NCBI GenBank assembly: GCA_012295275.1
Contig: CM022667.1
Span: forward strand, 1,581,443 to 1,645,442
Direction: 5' to 3'
Origin: Chrysomallon squamiferum
Lineage: Eukaryota; Mollusca; Gastropoda; Neomphalida; Peltospiridae
Length of the DNA: 64,000 nucleotides
Part shown: one piece after another, positions 1 to 12,027 of the stretch
How the letters are laid out: each line of letters starts with the position of its first letter
How positions within the stretch are numbered: the stretch's first letter is position 1
The notes under the pieces: generated by a model
Told to the model about the DNA's origin: nothing
Databases searched by the model: none
What the model saw: the letters and a program-made list of their open reading frames with translations, nothing else
Position numbers and translations under genes: made by a program

Positions 1-722
1 TATTTAGAGGGGTGTAGCCATACCCATCTGCAGCAACGGTAGGATTTTCTGCTGATTTTCTGTGATCAAAACAAACCAGAAATGTCACAAAGTTATAATG
101 ATATCACAAAGTTAAAATGGGGGAGATAACAGCAAAATTAAAATTAATATTTGAGTATCAGCTCTATACAAATTAGAACAGCTTTTTTTGGAACGTTTTT
201 GGATGCAAGCTTATCGTAACCGTTGTCAATGGAATAAAATTAATGGCCTGCTCAATTAATGGCCGATAATTATTTGACTCCGGCATTGCTCTAGGTATTA
301 CTTTGTGAGTACATGTTCTATAATACGTAAATTTACATGGATGTTGTCCACATGAGAGGAGTTCCTGATGGTTCAATATTTTGATAGGACGATTGTCCAG
401 GTTCGACGCCATTCCAGTCTAAATAGTTATCTCCCTGAGACCAAACTGAGGCTGCTGTGAAATGACCAGAAGTTCTGTGTCGAATTGGAATAACAGAATC
501 CGGACCTCCTGAAAACAGATTACAGAATACGCTCATGTGTGTGTGTGTGTGTGTGTGTGTTAATGTGTGTGTGTGCGCACAGCAACAACGATAACTACTA
601 ATACTAATATTACTTTTACTACTATCACTAGTACTCCTACAACAACTACTACTACCACTACTACTATTACTATTAATATAATAATAACAACAATAGCAGT
701 AATATCAAGTATCCCATACCAA

Positions 723-802
<80 letters not shown>

Positions 803-953
803 ATCTAATCTTTAAAATAATTATTACAACATATTAAAGCAAAAAACCCAGCATGATAACTGTACTTACCTCCTCGTAGAAAGACTGTTTCTCCGAAGTC
901 GGTGTCGACTCTGATAAACACAACAGTTCTTTGGAATATAGTATTAGACGCTG
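1..953 (-). CDS. 3' exons of a gene leaving the window; possible carbohydrate-active C-terminal module
   Basis: Three minus-strand exons join in consistent phase: 870-953 (acceptor TTTGCAG, donor GTAAGT, ends phase 1), 337-508 (acceptor TTTTCAG, donor GTAAAT, ends phase 2) and 1-59 (acceptor CACAG, continues past the edge). The first encodes a strand-rich segment with VFIRVDTDFG and FLRGG. The second contains IPIRHRTSG, WSQGDNYLDWNG and GTPLMWTTS. The third contains ADGYGYTPLN. The pattern of an FxRGG turn, a W-x-x-GDN-x-LDW block and a GTP-x-x-WTT block reminds me of the C-terminal extension of some mollusc alpha-amylases or related starch-binding modules, but I cannot confirm this without a search. 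No upstream exon is visible between 954 and the channel array, so the 5' part may lie further right, overlap the array, or be lost. The exon structure is fairly sure; the family is not. Confidence 0.5.
538..560. repeat. (GT)n microsatellite
   Basis: Uninterrupted TG dinucleotides, lying in the intron of the left-edge gene. Confidence 0.9.
728..798. repeat. (TC)n microsatellite
   Basis: About 35 uninterrupted CT units in the intron of the left-edge gene, preceded by an interrupted ACT-rich tract at about 595-680. Confidence 0.95.
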
Positions 954-1322
954 CTGCAAATAAAAATGAATTAATTGTGTGAGTAGAGCAGAGACAACAA
1001 AACGCGAATTCATAATACAGTAATGTAGAGCAACAAGTAATGTTTTTTTTTTTTTTACAGTTCAGAATATACTACGTTATTCATGATAAGAAGTAAGAAG
1101 TAGGTTATCTTATAATACGTTGTAAAACCATTCGCGAATAACTAGAGTAAATGACAATGTTTTAATATTTATGCGGCAGTATTTTAGTACAAATACTTTT
1201 TTTTTTTTGGTGTTAAATGTTTAAGGTGTAAGATATGAATCAATCCTGTTTTGTTTTAGTTATTTATTAATTAATTTTAATTTTTATTTTTTATTTATTA
1301 GTTGGTTTTATATTGTTTTTGT

Positions 1323-1385
<63 letters not shown>

Positions 1386-1566
1386 TTTATTTTAACTACT
1401 TCGCGAAAAGCTAAGTACAAAACCCACTTTCTTTCGATAAATGGCTAAGTTATCTCCCCGAGAATCCCGCTAAAATCGGATATTACGTCATTAGGAAAGC
1501 CTTAGCAACACAGTTAAAGAATTATTACAAAGAAGGGCTAAATCTGAACTTAGATATAATCAAAAT
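954..1566. other. Intergenic region upstream of SKL-1, with poly-T and (AT)n tracts
   Basis: No gene is recognised. A long poly-T followed by (AT)n occupies about 1327-1384. The stretch just before the channel start codon (about 1430-1566) is less repetitive and is the likely promoter and 5' UTR. It contains a half-palindromic CRE-like TTACGTCA near 1483-1490. Confidence 0.5.
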
Positions 1567-1791
1567 ATGGTAAGTTGTCTTAAGATTTTTCACACAGTCT
1601 TTAGTTTAAGATGCTAAACATATATATGAAGTTTTACAAGTTACGAACGTAATTTACACTATGTAATGTAAAAAAGAACAAAAACCCAGAAATAATGCTG
1701 ATTTATCAGAAACCTATTTGTTTGGGATTGTTATTTTGTAAAAACAATAAAAAGAACAAACGATGAAGCATACTCGAATACTGAAGGCGAC

Positions 1792-1824
<33 letters not shown>

Positions 1825-3251
1825 AATTCACACAAACTCTAGCTGGTTTTTGTTTTTGTTTTTGTTGTTGTGAAATACATGTTCTAAACAAGAACAAAAT
1901 ATATATATTTAAACTAAATACAAGTAACACAAATACGGCTGACTTTCAGCGTCCAGAAACAGGTCCCGAAGTTTCAAAAGGTTCTGATCATCCAAAAGAT
2001 ATGGTCCCACTTTTTCATACACCCCGAGCCGGGAGGTCATTTGGGGTCAGACTGAAGCGAAGAAAACGGTTACTGCAGCGTCGCCGAATGATAGTAACTC
2101 AAGAATTTGTTCTGGGAATGATTGGATTTGTATTAATGATGGTTGTCACAGAGTTTCACTTTGAGAAAGTATATCTAGACGAATCTAACATGGTTTTCTA
2201 CATGAAGGTGATTATTTCAGTAACCACAGGAATGCTGCTCCTCGCTGTTCTTGCGTATTACGTAACGGAAGTGCAGCTGAAGATGACGGAAAAAGACGTA
2301 TTCGATTATCGGATGGTGGTGACAAAAACATTCGTCGTAAAACTGTGCGTGGAGTTAATAGTGTGCTCTTTCCATCCTTTTCCCGGATATGTTAAGCTGC
2401 CGTTTCCAACCTTAGGCGGTGGAGAGTGGTATGTACCCACTGATGCTCTGTTCTCGATCTTGATGTTACTTCGTCTGTATCTTGCGGTCCGGTTTGTCAT
2501 TGTGCATAGCCACTGGATGATGAACTCATACCTGCAGGGAGTCGGGGCGTTGAACAAAGTCAACATCGATACGGGATTTATTCTGAAATGCCTCATGAGG
2601 GACTATCCTGGTACGCTTATTATAATGATAATGCTGGGGATACTGCTGATTAATTCTTGGGCAATGAGAGCCTGCGAATCGTTTTACGTGCCGGGTCACT
2701 ATCAAACGGACTACTTCAATTCCATGTGGTTAGTGACTATAACTTTCCTAACCGTCGGTTACGGTGATATCTCGCCCAACAGTTACTGCGGCCGATTTGT
2801 AGCCGCAGAAACTGCCATGATAGGGGTGGGAACGACGGCGTTGCTGGTCACCGTAGTGACGTCAAAATTTGAACTGACCAGGCCCGAACGTTACTTGCAC
2901 ATATTCTTTTTGCGAATGGATGTTCAGAGAAGAAAGAAGATGGTCGCAGCAGATATCGTGAAACTGGTTCTGAGAATTTGGCGCTGGCAGAAAATTAACA
3001 AACTGACAACCGGCCGGAGTCTGGCACTTCGCGTACAGCTGAACACGGCTGTACAGAAAATGAGACTGATCATTGAAGAAGACGAAAAACTCATCGAAGA
3101 TAGCATCAACGTCATTGACGTGGGTATTAGCGTCATCAAGGCCGGTGTTATGTTAGAGAAAATGCGCTCGAAAGAGCTATTGGCAACACGTCTGAAGAGA
3201 ATTAACGATAAACTGAATACAATACAGACAAGCCTGGGTATTTCGAAATAA
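1567..3251 (+). CDS. SKL-1, SK-like calcium-activated potassium channel, intact and most divergent copy
   Basis: Predicted small-conductance, calmodulin-gated potassium channel subunit of the KCNN type in the plasma membrane. Exon 1 carries only the start codon (ATG 1567-1569, followed by GTAAGT). Exon 2 runs from 1950 (acceptor GACTTTCAG) to 3251. The exon 2 frame stays open 17 codons upstream of the first internal ATG (2001), starting RPETGPEV, so splicing gives about 434 aa. Visible parts are a basic cytoplasmic segment (LKRRKRLLQRRR), S1 and S2, an S3 region, S4 (LMLLRLYLAVRFVIVHSHW), an S5 preceded by an ALNKVNIDTGF-like linker typical of SK channels, the pore with selectivity filter TVGYGD, S6, then a basic amphipathic calmodulin-binding-like region (KMVAADIVKLVLRIW) and a C-terminal helical, coiled-coil-like tail. 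At 434 aa it is shorter than most vertebrate SK proteins. It is more diverged from the other copies than they are from each other, which fits an older paralogue outside the recent amplification. Confidence 0.85.
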
Positions 3252-3964
3252 AGGAAAATATTTATTATTATTAACGAAAAAAATTAGTTTTTATTTCTTA
3301 CAATGACACCATTTCATTGGATGGAAAATTATTTTATTTTATTTTATTAAATTTTACTTAATAATTTATTTATTTATTTATTTATTGGAATTACTATACA
3401 TCAGTTTCAGTCCGCACATTCAAAGAGTTCTTTTTAGGTAACAAATGTTGTTTTTTGGGTTGTTTTTTTTCGGAACTATTACTTCTTTATTTATTTAATT
3501 GTTGACACACTAATTTATACGCATACTCATATTCACTCAAAGAAAATCATAGATGAAGATAATAATAATAATAATAATAATAAATAAACGTAATAAAAAC
3601 AACAACACAAAAACAAACAAACAAACATAAATTTTAAAATAATAAAATAAATTATAACAAAATAAAAATAAAAATAAATAAATAAATAAATAAAAATCAA
3701 CAACTTTTACATCCAGGAAACCATTTTTATTATTATTATTATTTTTTTATTTCGAGAAAGGTTTGACAGTGCAGTGCAGTTTGAATTGTAACTAACTATT
3801 CTTTGAACGCCTCTTATTATCGTCATACTAAACACTGCATGTTTAACAAACACCTTTTTTCATGCTTTTCAATAAATCTTAGAGACGATAACAATCTTTA
3901 GTTCGCAAAAAAAAAAAAATATATATATATATATATATAAAGATTGTCTCTTCCATATCGGAAA
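3252..3964. other. Intergenic region between SKL-1 and SKL-2
   Basis: AT-rich sequence with ATTT/TAAA tetranucleotide tracts (3361-3387, 3676-3695) and no recognisable gene. From about 3760 onward it matches the sequence before the start exon of SKL-5, including GTTTGACAGTGCAGTGCAG near 3760 and 25974, so the duplicated unit begins before 3760. Confidence 0.5.
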
Positions 3965-3972
3965 TGACGTCA
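3965..3972 (+). promoter_or_regulatory. Palindromic CRE (TGACGTCA) upstream of SKL-2 start codon
   Basis: A perfect TGACGTCA octamer lies 55 bases before the start codon, in the context GGAAATGACGTCAATAC, kept before SKL-4 (15617-15624) and SKL-5 (26161-26168). This is the consensus for CREB/ATF bZIP proteins. Its position suggests a core-promoter or early 5' UTR element. Binding is inferred. Confidence 0.5.
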
Positions 3973-4027
3973 ATACCATTAGTGGTATTTATCCAAATTT
4001 CAGCTTGAAAATAATTTCATTTTAAAA

Positions 4028-4451
4028 ATGGTAAGTTACTGTCAATACTGGATTCATTTGTTAAATCATAATAGTAGTTTGCTGTAATTATTCAGAAAGA
4101 TATACATTTTGTTTAGTTATTAATTTTTAAAATACCTATAGAAAGAACAAATATACGATCATAACGAAAACAAAATAAAAAAGTGTATATAATAAAGAGT
4201 AATGATTATTAGAGACTTTTCAAATATTATTAATTTCGAAAAATCAGCTTTTGAAACAATTTCAGATAATTTGTGCTACTGAAAGGAAATGGTTTTATTA
4301 ATTAAAATCCGGTTTTATACCTATTACCCAGCACATTTCTTGGGTCAAGAATGACGTCATATTAACGGAAATTTGTATAATCAATACGAAATAGTCTTCC
4401 TTTTAAGAAAAAAAAAAAAAAGATCTTTCTCAGTCATAATCATGATTCAGG

Positions 4452-4495
<44 letters not shown>

Positions 4496-5842
4496 TAAAT
4501 TCAGGTTCAGGCAGAACAGCAAAATGTGAATGACCCCAAAACTCCTCTTGTCAGTCATAACGTAAAGGAATACTCCAGTATAAGCGCAAAGTCCGTTGAT
4601 CTACCCCGACCTGGCAGGTCGTATGGCACCAGACTGAAGAGAAGGAAAAACCTGCTGGAACGTCGCAGAAAGATAGTCAACGTGGAATTCGCTCTGGCGA
4701 TGACTGGATTAATGTTAATGCTCCTTGTGACAGAGTTGCACTTTGAGGATATATATCCAATTCATTCCGATGTCGCGTTTTACATCAAGCTGGCGATATC
4801 GATAACCACTGGGGTTTTACTGCTTGCTGTTCTGGCTTATCACATTACCGTAGTCAAATTAAAAATGACAAACAAAAATATTTACGATTACCGGATGGTT
4901 GTTACGAAAACGTTCGTTTTTAAAGTTTCTATGGAACTCCTCGTGTGCGCCGTTCATCCGCTTCCAGGAAACATCAACGTGACGTTTGATACGATAACAG
5001 GAGAACAGGGGAGAGTTCCCGTGGACGCAGTTTTATCCATTCTCATGCTGCTGCGTTTCTACATTGTGATAAAGTTTATTATCGTTCACAGCCACTGGAT
5101 GATCAACATATACATGCAGAGCGTTGGGGACCTGAACAAAGTCGACATCGACACTTGCTTTATCTTGAAGAGTCTCATAATGAACCATCCCATGCTGCTG
5201 ACAGTGTCCATGATGCTAACGGTTCTGTTTATCAACACCTGGGCAATGAGGGCATGCGAATCGTACTACGTACCAGACAGCGATCAGAACGACCTTTTCA
5301 ATTCAATGTGGCTCGTAACGGTGACCTTCCAACGGGGCTACGGGGATCTCTCGCCCAACAGTTACTGCGGACGTTTCATAGCCGCGGAAACGGGTTTCAT
5401 GGGACTAGGGATAACAGCACTGCTGGTGACGGTTGTGACGGCAAAATTCCAACAGACGAGATCCGAGCGCTATCTGCACGCGTTCATGGCCGAGTCTGAA
5501 CTGCAGAAGAGAAAGGAAATCGCAGCTGCCGACATCATTAAGTTGGTGCTGAAGGTGTGGCTGTTGCATCGCCGTAACAAACTGACGCGTCAACTAAGTT
5601 TGCTGTATAGAATAAAACTGAACAAAACCGTGCAAAAACTGCGAGGAATTGATGACGAAATTACAAGCATCATCGAGAACAATACCGACATAATAGACGT
5701 GGGCATCAACATGATCACGGCGGGTACCGCACTGGAGAAAGTGCAGATACCAAAAGATGATTTCAAAGAGGACGAGTTTGAAGCTCACATAAAAAGCATT
5801 AACAACCAATTAAATGCTATACAATCAAGTTTGCAACAATGA
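4028..5842 (+). CDS. SKL-2, SK-like potassium channel with damaged selectivity filter
   Basis: Start codon 4028-4030 sits directly on a GTAAGT donor. Exon 2 begins at 4505 or, using the second in-frame acceptor six bases later, 4511, and ends at 5842, giving about 444-446 aa. The conventional reading of this ORF from a GTG at 4526 is an artefact of ignoring exon 1. All channel segments are present (S1-S6, S4 with LMLLRFYIVIKF, calmodulin-binding-like AAADIIKLVLKVW, C-terminal helices). The pore differs: where the sister copies read VTFLTVGYGD, this copy reads VTFQRGYGD. One codon is lost in frame and the filter Thr-Val is replaced by Gln-Arg. Since the Thr and Val carbonyls line potassium sites in this family, the subunit is probably non-conducting. 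It could still assemble and act dominant-negatively, or be a young pseudogene. Confidence 0.75.
4352..4359 (+). promoter_or_regulatory. Second CRE (TGACGTCA) in intron 1 of SKL-2
   Basis: A perfect octamer in the context GGTCAAGAATGACGTCATA, also kept in intron 1 of SKL-4 (16023-16030) and SKL-5 (26570-26577) and in the decayed copy at 42231-42238. Each full copy therefore carries two CREs flanking the one-codon exon. Confidence 0.45.
4454..4496. repeat. (AAT)n tract next to the exon 2 acceptor of SKL-2
   Basis: A pure AAT trinucleotide run ends about ten bases before the acceptor. The same tract at SKL-4 (about 16182-16225) has a different length and at SKL-5 is almost absent (26794-26802), so it is variable between copies and sits in the polypyrimidine/branch region. 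Confidence 0.8.
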
Positions 5843-8488
5843 TGTTAAACCAGAGAAATAAAAAAAATGGTTTATTTTCTCGTCCAAACAAATTTAAAAA
5901 AAAAGAAAAGAAAAAAAAAAGGAAGAAATAATAAATAAATAAATAATAATAATAAAAATAATAATAATTTTATATTATTTATTTATTTATTTATTCATTT
6001 ATTTATTTATTTTATTTATGCTAACAGAAGCCCTCATCTCGATATTACTGCCAATATTACGGCAGCCACAATAGCGTATAAGTTCAGCATTGTTATTTTG
6101 GGTTATTTTTGGATACTGAACGATTGTTTCCAACGTTTTGTCAATTAAAACAGAAAGAAAATATGAAAACACATACAGTTTAATGAAAAAAACATGTATT
6201 TTGTTTTGCAATATTGAACTTAATACAAAATGTTAGTAAATGAAAGTAAGTTAAAAACAATACCCATACGATATATGTATCTATGTATGTGACACAATAG
6301 ATACAAACAAAATCTTAAAATGTCCAGTAAACTCTATTCCAAAGAAAACTCCAGTTCTAAACAAACAATACAATATTTTAGAAAAATACCACATCGAAAA
6401 TTTCTAATATGTAGATAGATAAGTACATAAATCCACAGCAAATGAACAAATAGCACTAATGTGTTAGCTTTTCAACAACACTGATCGTACTGCATTCAAG
6501 CAGATGATGCTCAAGTTGTTTTAAGAATATAGTTTCCTGTTTATGGAAAATGTAAACCTGAACATAAGAGATTCTATTCTGCCAATTAATTAAGAACAGC
6601 CATTTGTGTTGTGTGTGTATGTGTGTGTGTGTGTGTTGTCTTATTTACACTATCTACATTTATCTCTTCTTCTTGTTGTACACTCTCTCTTTTAATATTG
6701 AATGTGCTCAGCATTCATTTATTTTCTTAATATTATTATCATTTTATCTTTATACATATACATACTTCACACATATATTTATAATCTAGTATTCTTACAA
6801 GTGAAAAAATACACCTTTATGAATTAAAATCTGAAGATAACAAAATAATTTCCAAAAATAACACATAGCCATTCACTGGCAGATAAACCAATAGTAGATA
6901 AAAAAACACACATCATTTTGCACAATGATTTTAAAATACCAAAGTTGGTGCTAATTTTTCAAAAAATAAAAAATCTATTACTTTTTCATTGATTTTACAG
7001 TCAGAATTATTTGTGAAATGGAATTCTCATTACTGATATGTTGCTAAAAATGATCAACCAAATTTTAATCTGGTATTTTTAAATGCTCTTTGATTAATAA
7101 AGATAATTAAAATATATATATATATATAAAAGAAAATAACTTTAAAAACATAAATAATGGAAGATTATTGTTATATTATTTTATTTATATCTTATCAACA
7201 ACTACTATCAGTTTGACTGGCTATAATAAAAAAAAGAATTCTAAATGAACAATAAAAAAAGTAAAAATATAAAAGTTTAAAAAAAAAGGAAAAATAAAAA
7301 AGTTTAAAAAAAGGGAGTATCACGATAATGCTGAAGAGACACTTGATAATTATTACATAACAGAGAATCAAAAAGTACTGTTAAGAAACAATGTATTTTA
7401 CCTTTCAGTGTTCTCAAAACTGAAACCATGACAACATTTAAAGTTAGATATTAACAAAAACAGAAAGAAAGGAAAGAAATAAAAAGGAGAATGGGAAAAA
7501 ATTAAAAGGAATATAAATAAAAAAAGAAAAAGCTGGATTGAAATAAAAGACAGGACACAATTTTAAATATTCAAATACAAATTTTTTACAAACAAGGAAC
7601 ATATTTAGTACTATAAAAAATAATATGTAAAGTTAATTTCTATTCATTATCATTAATATTCTGAAAGTCAAAAAGTCAAAAAAACAAAACAAAATAACAA
7701 CAAAAAAACAACAACACAATAATAATAATAATTAAGACACTAAATGATTATCCTGAAAGATATTAATAATAACATTATTTCTCTCCAAGTTAGAAAAATG
7801 GGAGTTCTGTCCTAACTAAAAATTGAATTCCATTATATTATGCCAGCTGGGGAAATTGGGAAACCTCTCATAAAAGAATCTCGAGTTTCATTATATCAGG
7901 TTAGCTTGGAAAAGTGGAAAACCTCTCTTAGAAGAACATTGGATTTGCTTTTTATCATTACATCTGTGTTTAATTAAATCAGTCTAGCTCAAAATAGCAG
8001 ACATCTGTAAACAAATGAATCTTAACATTATACAGCTTATAAAGAAAATAGCTTTAAAAAATAAATGATAGCATAAATAATGGGAGATTATTGTTATTGT
8101 TATTTTATTTATATCTTATCAATAACTACTAACAATTTGACTGGCTATAATAAAAAAAAGGAATTCTAAATGAACAACAAAAAAAGTAAAAATAAAAGTT
8201 TAAAAAAAGGGAGTATCACAATTGTCAAGAGACACTTGATAGTTATTACATAACAGATAATCAAAAAGTACTGTTAAGAAACAATGTATTTTACCTTTCA
8301 GTTTTCTCAAAACTGAAACCATGACAACATTTAAAGTTAGATATTGACAAAAACAGAAAAACAAAGAAGCGGAAAAAAAATAAAAATAAAAATAAAAGAA
8401 AGAAAAGAATGAAAAAGGAGAATGAAAAAAAATTAAAAGGAATATAAATAAATAAAAAAGAAAAAGCTGGATTGAAATAAAACGTGGC
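5843..8488. repeat. 3' flank of SKL-2, copy of the flanks of SKL-3, SKL-4 and SKL-5
   Basis: Non-coding. The sequence after the stop (GTTTATTTTCTCGTCCAAAC and onward, including GCTAACAGAAGCCCTCATC near 6019) recurs after SKL-3 (9237 area), SKL-4 (17757 area) and SKL-5 (28390 area). It continues with low-complexity A-rich and TAA-rich stretches and ends at a breakpoint near 8481-8489, where AGCTGGATTGAAATAAAA is joined directly to the pore region of a channel copy. I see no gene in it. Confidence 0.7.
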
Positions 8489-9036
8489 TCAATTCAATGT
8501 GGCTCGTAGCGGTGACCTTCCTCACTGTCGGCTACGGGGATCTCTCGCCCAACAGTTACTGCGGACGTTTCATAGCCGCGGAAACGGGTTTCATGGGAGT
8601 AGGGATAACAGCACTGCTGGTGACGGTTGTGACGGCAAAATTCCAACAGACGAGATCCGAACGCTATCTGCACGCATTCATGGCCGAGTCTGAACTGCAG
8701 AAGAGAAAGGAAATCGCAGCTGCCGACATCATTAAGTTGGTGCTGAAGGTGTGGCTGTTGCATCGCCGTAACAAACTGACGCGTCAACTAAGTTTGCTGT
8801 ATAGAATAAAACTGAACAAAACCGTGCAAAAACTGCGAGGAATTGATGACGAAATTACAAGCATCATCGAGAACAATACCGACATAATAGACGTGGGCAT
8901 CAACATGATCACGGCGGGTACCGCACTGGAGAAAGTGCAGATACCAAAAGATGATTTCAAACAGGACGAGTTTGAAGCTCACATAAAAAGCATTAACAAC
9001 CAATTAAATGCTATACAATCAAGTTTGCGACAATGA
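8489..9036 (+). pseudogene. SKL-3, C-terminal fragment of an SK-like channel (pore, S6, calmodulin-binding tail)
   Basis: Homology to the full copies begins at TCAATTCAATG around 8489 and runs without interruption to the normal stop at 9036. The open frame from ATG 8497 gives 179 aa: pore helix, intact filter TVGYGD, S6, the calmodulin-binding-like helix and the C-terminal tail. S1-S5, the start exon, the CRE sites and the promoter are absent. Upstream sequence is instead a copy of channel 3' flank, so a segment starting inside the channel gene was tandemly duplicated. The reading frame is undamaged, which may only mean that the event is recent. Without a promoter it is most simply a truncated pseudogene; a short pore-tail protein is possible but unsupported. 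Confidence 0.75.
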
Positions 9037-9126
9037 TGTTAAACCAGAGAGAGAGAGAGAAAAAAAAGGTTTATTTTCTCGTCCAAACAAATTTAAAAAA
9101 AAAGAAAAGAAAAAAAAAGGAAGAAA

Positions 9127-9157
<31 letters not shown>

Positions 9158-9470
9158 TAATAATTTTATATTATTATTTATTTATTTATTTATTCATTTA
9201 TTTATTTATTTTATTTATGCTAACAGAAGCCCTCATCTCGATATTACTGCCAATATTACGGCAGCCACAATAGCGTATAAGTTCAGCATTGTTATTTTGG
9301 GTTATTTTTGGATACTGAACGATTGTTTCCAACGTTTTGTCAATTAAAACAGAAAGAAATATGAAAACACATACAGTTTAATGAAGAAAAAAAATGTATT
9401 TTGTTTTGCAATATTAAACTTACTACAAAATGTTAGTAAACAAAAGTAAGTTAAAAACAATACCCATACG

Positions 9471-9503
<33 letters not shown>

Positions 9504-9835
9504 TGTATCTATGTATGTGACACAATAGATACAAACAAAATCTTAAAATGTCCAGTAAACTGAATTCCAAAGAAAACTCGAGTTGTAAACAAACAGTAAA
9601 ATATTTTAGAAAAATACCACATCTAAAATTTCTAGTATCTAGACAGAAAAATACACAAATCCACAGAAAATAAACAAATAGCACTAATGTTTTAGCTTTT
9701 CAACAACACAGATAGTACTGCATTCCAGCAGACAATGCTCGAGTTGTTTTAAGAATATATTTTCCTGTTTATGGAAAATGTAAACCTGAAAATAAATGAT
9801 TCTATTCTGCCAATTAATTAAGAGCAGCCGTTTGT

Positions 9836-9867
<32 letters not shown>

Positions 9868-10655
9868 GTCTTATTTACACTATCTACATTTATCTCTTCT
9901 TCTTGTTGTACACTTTCTCTTTTAATACACCTTTATGAATTAAAATCTGAAGATAACAAAATAATTTCCAATAATAACACATAGCCATTCACTGGCAGAT
10001 AAACCAATATTAGAAAACAAACAAAAAACACATCATTTTGCATAATAATTTTAAAATAACAAAGTTGGTGCAAATTTTTCAAAAAAACAACGAAAAAAAA
10101 AAAAAAAAAAAAAAAATAAAAATCTATTACTTTTTCATTGATTTTGCAGTCAAAATTATTTGTGAAATGGAATTCTCATTAATGTTATGTTGCTAAAAAT
10201 GATCAACCAAATTTTAACCTGGTATTTTTAAAATGCTCTTTGATCAATAAAGATAACTTAAAAAAAAAAAAAAAAAAAAATAAAATAAAATTATATATCT
10301 ATAAAGAAAATAACTTAAAAAAAAAAAAATGGCATAATTAATGGGAGATTATTGTTATTGTTATTTTATTTATATCTTATCAATAACTACTAACAATTTG
10401 ACTGGCTATAATAAAAAAAAGAATTCTAAATGAACAACAAAAAAAGTAAAAATAAAAAAGTATAAAAAAAAAGTAAAAATAAAAGTTTAAAAAAAGGGAG
10501 TATCACAATTGTCAAGAGACACTTGATAGTTATTACATAACAGATAATCAAAAAGTACTGTTAAGAAACAATGTATTTTACCTTTCAGTTTTCTCAAAAC
10601 TGAAACCATGACAACATTTAAAGTTAGATATTAACAAAAACAGAAAAAGAAAGGG

Positions 10656-10697
<42 letters not shown>

Positions 10698-12003
10698 TGA
10701 AAAAGGAGAATGAAAAAAAATTAAAAGGAATATAAATAAACAAAAAAGAAAAAGCTGGATTGAAATAAAACAAAGGAAACAATTTTAAACATTCAAATAC
10801 AAATTTTTCATATTATACTCATATTAAAAAATATTTAAATAAACATTCAATGTATTTAGATGATACTTGACAAATTTTTTTCACAAACAAGGAACATTTT
10901 AGTTCTATAAAAAAAATAATATATAAAGTTAATTTCTGTACATTCATGTAGTGATATATTCATTATTATTAATATTCTAAAAGTCAAAAAGTCAAAAAAA
11001 AAAAAAAAAAAAAAATAAAATAAAAAAAAATAATAATTAAGACACTAAATGGTTATCTTGAAAGATATTAATAATAACATTATTTCTCTCCAAGTTAGAA
11101 AAATGGGAGTTCTCTCCTAAATAAAAATTGAATTCCATTATATTATGCCAGTTGGGGAAATTGGAAAACCTCTCATAAAAGAATCTCGAGTTTCATTATA
11201 TCAGGTTAGTTTGGAAAAGTGGAAAACCTCTCTTAGAAGAACATTGGATTTGCTTTTTATCATTACATCTGTGTTTAATTAAATCAGTCTAGCTCAAAAT
11301 AGCAGACATCTGTAAACAAATGAATCTTAACATTATACAGCTTAGAAAAGTGAAAGTGATTCTACGTTTGTAGATGTAATATACATTTTAGTAAGTCTAT
11401 TCAGATTTGAGTTTATGTCCAGCCTGTTTACAAGTGTCAAAGTTCTTTTACTTAATATACTGAAATCTGCAATGAAATTCATGGGTATAGCTATTTAAAT
11501 ATACAGTTCTGATCCTCTCTGTATTTGTTTAATACCTAAATCTTTTCTGACAACTGATGACTTAAGAAGATTTTTAATTTTGTAAAAATGTATTCCATGT
11601 GAAGATGTTAAGTATTACTGTTGACATCAGAAGTAGAATTAACATTCAAGAAATGGAAACAATTCTCAGTCCACTTAAAATTTGTTAACTTTATTAACAT
11701 TGTTTTTACAAATAAAAGCATCTACTTACACTCCATAAATAAAACTTGACCACAGTTGCTTAACAATTAAATAATAAAATCACCTTCTTTTCTTTACTGA
11801 CAAACAGTATGTATATAATACACATATAAAAAAAATAATCTAGTGGTCTGGCTACTTTAAAAATAAAATAAAACAACAGTGAAATGCAAACATGCATTTT
11901 CCCAATTATTTCAGTATAATAACTGGTTTGTGGAAGAGGATTAGGGACATGATATGCTGCCTTTAATGAAACTCAAGATTCTTTTTGGAGTTTTTTTTTT
12001 TAC
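9037..12003. repeat. Duplicated intergenic block between SKL-3 and RD1
   Basis: Non-coding sequence shared with 17575-20266 and 28155-30784, with indels. It includes (GT)n at about 9840-9866, several poly-A runs (10095-10117, 10260-10280, 10657-10685, 10998-11015) and (GTAT)n at 9477-9507. The part after about 11330 is the 3' flank of RD1. No gene is recognised. Confidence 0.65.
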
Positions 12004-12027
12004 TCAAGAGAGATAATCAGATAAATC

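Noticed and set aside
567-803. Serine/leucine- or threonine-rich small proteins in microsatellites (also 46712-46933, 47530-47796, 55567-55974, 57433-57810)
   Set aside because: They are translations of dinucleotide and trinucleotide repeats with no independent evidence of coding.
3900-4500. Possible CRISPR-like regular repeats in the AT-rich flanks
   Set aside because: The repeats are simple microsatellites and segmental duplications in a eukaryotic genome; there are no spacers or cas genes.
5155-5499. Overlapping +1-frame ORF inside the channels (also 16886-17140 and 27464-27811)
   Set aside because: It is kept open only because the copies are nearly identical at DNA level. The product has no recognisable domain, and it is absent as a comparable ORF in the diverged SKL-1.
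4526-5842. Channel ORF starting at GTG as a complete single-exon gene or retrocopy
   Set aside because: The start is not ATG, a good acceptor lies just upstream, and a phase-matched ATG on a GTAAGT donor is present in every full copy. This is a spliced gene, not an intronless retrocopy.
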